A stretch of DNA of 7,619 nt. It comes from an uncultured Lachnospiraceae bacterium. GTDB lineage: Bacteria > Bacillota > Clostridia > Lachnospirales > Lachnospiraceae. Both the position numbers and the translations under genes were made by a program. The DNA lies in assembly GCA_945834545.1 (NCBI GenBank), contig CAMAHO010000112.1, forward strand, positions 1-7,619, written 5' to 3'. Under the pieces are notes generated by a model, which was not told the DNA's origin, did not search any database, and saw nothing but the letters and a program-made list of their open reading frames with translations. Within the stretch, counting starts at the first letter, position 1. Every line of letters begins with the position of its first letter. Below are positions 6,424-7,619 of this stretch, one piece after another.

Positions 6424-6654
6424 TTACCAAATTATTTTTGCTGAATTGACTTTTTCTTCCAAATATACTACCCCAAGTACCGTATTCGGGTGGTAAAGAG
6501 TCCTCTTAACCACCTCGAATTCCCCTGGTTCTTTTGCTTCCAAAAAAATTTGAACCCAGAACCTTTTATTTTCTACATACATAAAGATAGCTTGCAAATG
6601 TTTAAGAATTACCGCTTTCTCTATTATACCAATATTACGCCTATAGCATCTCTT
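6424..6654 (-). pseudogene. Unrecognised short open frame (up to 76 codons) with no good start; possibly a truncated gene
   Basis: This stretch looks intergenic at first sight, but the minus strand is open from just after a TAG (6655-6657) to a TAA (6424-6426) and reads like a protein. Examples are RRNIGIIEKAVILKHLQAIF, then RFWVQIFLEAKEPGEFEVV, ending in VYLEEKVNSAKIIW. The only ATG in frame (6582) gives 52 aa and has no ribosome binding site; a TTG at 6597 is another choice. The N-terminal part before the ATG is equally protein-like, which argues that the original start has been lost or that an unusual start is used. It lies in the same frame as the upstream 86-aa gene, whose TGA is followed two codons later by TAG. 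It ends 22 bp before the hydrolase gene. I do not recognise the family, and the alternative is a small intact gene of 52 to 76 aa. Confidence 0.45.
6484..6520. repeat. 37-bp imperfect palindrome
   Basis: The order on the plus strand is ATTCG, GGTGGT, A, AAGAG, TC, CTCTT, A, ACCACC, T, CGAAT. Sixteen base pairs form, with one internal mismatch and one unpaired T. It lies inside the short open frame upstream of the hydrolase. As RNA it would be a stable hairpin on either strand. No U-tract follows on either strand, so it is not an intrinsic terminator. It could be a regulator site, an mRNA element, or an insertion scar. Confidence 0.55.
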
Positions 6655-6660
6655 CTAAAA

Positions 6661-6921
6661 TCATTTCTGCTTACATTTAATGTTACTTAATGCTTCTAAT
6701 ATCTCTTCTCTTGTAACTACCAACTCACAAATCTTTTTTTCTTTTTCGTCGCTTCCAAGCGTCATTACATCTAATGAAATAAATTCTCCACCTTCTAACT
6801 TTGTAGATTCTTCTGAAAACCTTATCCATCTATCAGAAATCTGACAGCTTACAGAAGTTTTGCCTCTTTCATTTTTCAGTATTTGTGTAAAAGTAATTGG
6901 AAACTTTTTAATATTACTCAT
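6661..6921 (-). CDS. Hypothetical protein, 86 aa
   Basis: I do not recognise this protein. It is 86 aa, soluble and charged, with no signal peptide or membrane segment. The middle (SVSCQISDRWIRFSEESTKL) looks like alternating beta strands, and the C-terminus (CELVVTREEILEALSNIKCK) looks like a strand followed by a helix. Its reality as a gene is supported by an excellent ribosome binding site, GGAGGT (6930-6935), 8 nt before the ATG. The preceding gene's TAA ends 15 bp upstream, with the binding site inside that gap, so the two are almost certainly one transcript. The next open frame and the serine hydrolase follow on the same strand. The base composition is more AT-rich than the ABC operon, suggesting a different origin for this block. 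Confidence 0.65.
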   Translation of the reverse strand: MSNIKKFPITFTQILKNERGKTSVSCQISDRWIRFSEESTKLEGGEFISLDVMTLGSDEKEKKICELVVTREEILEALSNIKCKQK

Positions 6922-6936
6922 AATCTCGTACCTCCA

Positions 6937-7122
6937 TTAAATCAAATAATAATAACTCAATGCATCCTTAATATACGCACCTTCTCTTGCGAGCACTGTT
7001 TCGCTTCTGGCGTACAGCTCATCGAAGAATACTATGAACTGATACACATTATCACCGGATATCGTTTCCTGCCTAATATTATACAGTCTTGTCACTACAG
7101 CTTCAATGGAATCTTTCACCAC
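6937..7122 (-). CDS. Hypothetical protein, 60-61 aa, with a GTG start overlapping the upstream stop
   Basis: The reading frame starts with two consecutive GTG codons (7120-7122 and 7117-7119). The second makes a classic four-base GTGA overlap with the TGA (7116-7118) that ends the upstream frame, which suggests start by translational coupling; there is no separate ribosome binding site. The product is mainly helical in appearance (SIEAVVTRLYNIRQE, then VYQFIVFFDELYARS), soluble, and not a family I recognise. It ends 15 bp before the 86-aa gene and its stop directly precedes that gene's ribosome binding site. An alternative is that one missing A in the AAAAAA run after the ATG at 7133 separated it from a start beginning MKKTVV. 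The composition is coding-like; expression is unproven. Confidence 0.5.
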   Translation of the reverse strand: MVKDSIEAVVTRLYNIRQETISGDNVYQFIVFFDELYARSETVLAREGAYIKDALSYYYLI

Positions 7123-7336
7123 TGTTTTTTCATATATTCTATTTTTCCTTGTAATGACTTAATGGCGTTTTCCTTTGATTTGATTATACTAGATAAACCT
7201 AGCGCATTCAAAAGTTTTCTGTCTATTTCACAAAAAATAAACCTCGGTAGAAAACTTTACCGAAGCTTACTATTAATCCATTATTATACTTATCATATGA
7301 AATAATTCTTTCAATCCAACCATTTCTATACCACAT
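7116..7336 (-). pseudogene. Unrecognised small ORF interrupted by a frameshift at a T6 run
   Basis: From the ATG at 7336 the frame reads MWYRNGWIERIISYDKYNNG and continues through VFYRGLFFVK to a TAG (7223-7225), giving 37 aa. A second frame, one base back, opens at the run of six T (7232-7237) and reads CEIDRKLLNALGLSSIIKSK, ending KIEYMKKQW and TGA (7116-7118). Both halves look like genuine protein, and adding one T to the run would join them into about 74 aa. There is no ribosome binding site before the ATG at 7336. The frame stays open upstream to about 7420, where a TTG at 7393 is another possible start. The family is not recognised. The break could be decay, a sequencing error in a homopolymer, or slippage. 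Its end is coupled to the next small gene. Confidence 0.4.
7232..7263 (-). terminator. Terminator-like hairpin and T-run inside the interrupted ORF
   Basis: On the minus strand TCGGTA (7258-7263) pairs with TACCGA (7244-7249) around an 8-nt loop. It is followed by GG, TTT, A and TTTTTT (7232-7237). The shape is that of a rho-independent terminator, but it lies within a protein-like reading frame, exactly where the frame breaks. It may attenuate transcription into the downstream small genes and hydrolase. Confidence 0.4.
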
Positions 7337-7352
7337 ATTGGTCAGCAGTACA

Positions 7353-7378
7353 CTAGGGCACCTAGGGATTCGGGATTC
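7353..7378. repeat. Short direct repeats: two CTAGGG and two tandem GGGATTC
   Basis: CTAGGG occurs at 7353-7358 and 7362-7367, and GGGATTC is repeated head to tail at 7365-7371 and 7372-7378. The patch is more G+C-rich than its surroundings and lies between the divergent BlaI promoter region and the small-ORF run. It may be a junction scar or a short tandem duplication. Confidence 0.45.
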
Positions 7379-7435
7379 GCATGAGCTTCTCAAAATACCT
7401 TTTCCTGTAACCTTCCTTTGTGATTATTTCTCTTT

Positions 7436-7465
7436 AATATACTTGATATCAACAGCTTTCTACAA
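7436..7465 (-). promoter_or_regulatory. Candidate promoter for the minus-strand small-gene run
   Basis: On the minus strand TTGTAG (7460-7465) and TATATT (7436-7441) are 18 bp apart. AAAGGAAGG lies about 20 bp further downstream. It would be divergent from the BlaI promoter and could serve the run of small frames down to the hydrolase. The -35 match is weak. Confidence 0.28.
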
Positions 7466-7491
7466 TCTTCATTTTTCTTCTTTTTCTCAAA

Positions 7492-7520
7492 TTGACAACC
7501 ACATAATTATCATCTATAAT
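7492..7520 (+). promoter_or_regulatory. Consensus sigma-A promoter of the BlaI/MecI-type gene
   Basis: TTGACA (7492-7497) and TATAAT (7515-7520) match consensus at all twelve positions with the optimal 17-bp spacer. Transcription should start near 7527. Such a strong promoter fits a gene held down by its own repressor. Confidence 0.85.
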
Positions 7521-7527
7521 ATTTCTA

Positions 7528-7539
7528 TTACATCTGTAA
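7528..7539 (+). promoter_or_regulatory. BlaI/MecI-type operator dyad
   Basis: TTACATCTGTAA is a perfect 5-bp inverted repeat with the TACA-N2-TGTA core known for BlaI and MecI operators of Bacillus and Staphylococcus. It covers the predicted start of transcription, just after the -10 box, and lies 20 bp before the repressor start codon. Autorepression is the expected consequence. Confidence 0.75.
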
Positions 7540-7559
7540 GATTTAGAGAAGGATTTGAA

Positions 7560-7619
7560 ATGAATGATTTACCACAGATTTCTGAAGCTGAATTTGAAGT
7601 TATGAAAATCGTATGGAAA
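7560..7619 (+). CDS. blaI: BlaI/MecI/CopY-family transcriptional repressor (5' end only)
   Basis: Only the first 20 codons lie in the window. They read MNDLPQISEAEFEVMKIVWK, the hallmark start of the penicillinase-repressor family (PF03965), whose first winged-helix segment begins with 'P.IS.AE.EVM..lW'. Family members are dimers that bind TACA-N-TGTA dyads and are usually cleaved by a BlaR1/MecR1-type M56 membrane protease encoded next to them. The start follows AGAAGGA (7547-7553) by 6 nt. A matching operator and a consensus promoter lie directly upstream. The rest of the gene, and any sensor partner, fall outside the window. The symbol is given for the family; copper-type (CopY) or other members cannot be excluded from 20 residues, though the operator favours the BlaI/MecI side. 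Confidence 0.85.
   Translation, partial: MNDLPQISEAEFEVMKIVWK

Noticed and set aside
6520..6565. tRNA-like fragments (GGGTTCAAAT and GTGGTTAAG on the minus strand)
   Set aside because: No acceptor stem, anticodon arm or cloverleaf could be assembled, and the stretch reads as protein-coding instead.
6623..6628. Extended -10 (TGGTATAAT on the minus strand) as a hydrolase promoter
   Set aside because: It lacks a -35 match and lies inside a protein-like frame about 220 bp from the hydrolase; kept only as a remote possibility.
1..7619. CRISPR array, rRNA or tRNA genes, insertion sequence ends
   Set aside because: No regularly spaced repeats, no structural RNA sequences and no transposase or paired terminal repeats were seen.

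Overview
The window looks like an accessory stretch of a low-to-moderate G+C Gram-positive genome, most likely a gut Clostridia such as a Lachnospiraceae. The evidence is strong GGAGG-type ribosome binding sites, AT-rich spacers, ABC half-exporters of Firmicutes style, a Cro/CI-type regulator fused to a methyltransferase, and a BlaI/MecI-type repressor start behind a consensus promoter. The genus is an inference; nothing in the sequence fixes it.

Layout, left to right. At 15-335 (minus) is a small ORF whose C-terminal half resembles the last domain of large proteins carried by conjugative elements and phages; it looks N-terminally truncated. A weak hairpin terminator (426-452) separates it from the core operon, which is read right to left from 5277 to 494. 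In transcription order that operon holds a helix-turn-helix/SAM-methyltransferase fusion (4180-5277), a first ABC half-exporter (2298-4133) and a second ABC half-exporter (494-2308). The two transporter genes overlap by 11 bp and are paralogues, so they probably form one heterodimeric exporter under the control, or chemical partnership, of the fusion protein.

At 5352-6401 (minus) lies a cytosolic beta-lactamase-fold serine hydrolase. It is separated from the core operon by a 10-bp-stem inverted repeat that overlaps its own 3' end. Upstream of it, from about 7336 to 6424, is a tightly packed run of small minus-strand reading frames that I do not recognise: a frameshifted ORF (7116-7336), a 60-61 aa ORF coupled to it through a GTGA overlap, an 86 aa ORF with an excellent ribosome binding site, and an open frame of up to 76 codons (6424-6654). 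The last ends 22 bp before the hydrolase start and fills what would otherwise look like intergenic DNA.

The right edge carries the first 20 codons of a BlaI/MecI/CopY-family repressor on the plus strand, with a perfect -35/-10 promoter and a TACA-N2-TGTA operator dyad at the expected start of transcription.

The most interesting unit is the regulator-methyltransferase plus paired exporter cassette. No precursor peptide or biosynthetic enzyme is visible, so its substrate is unknown.
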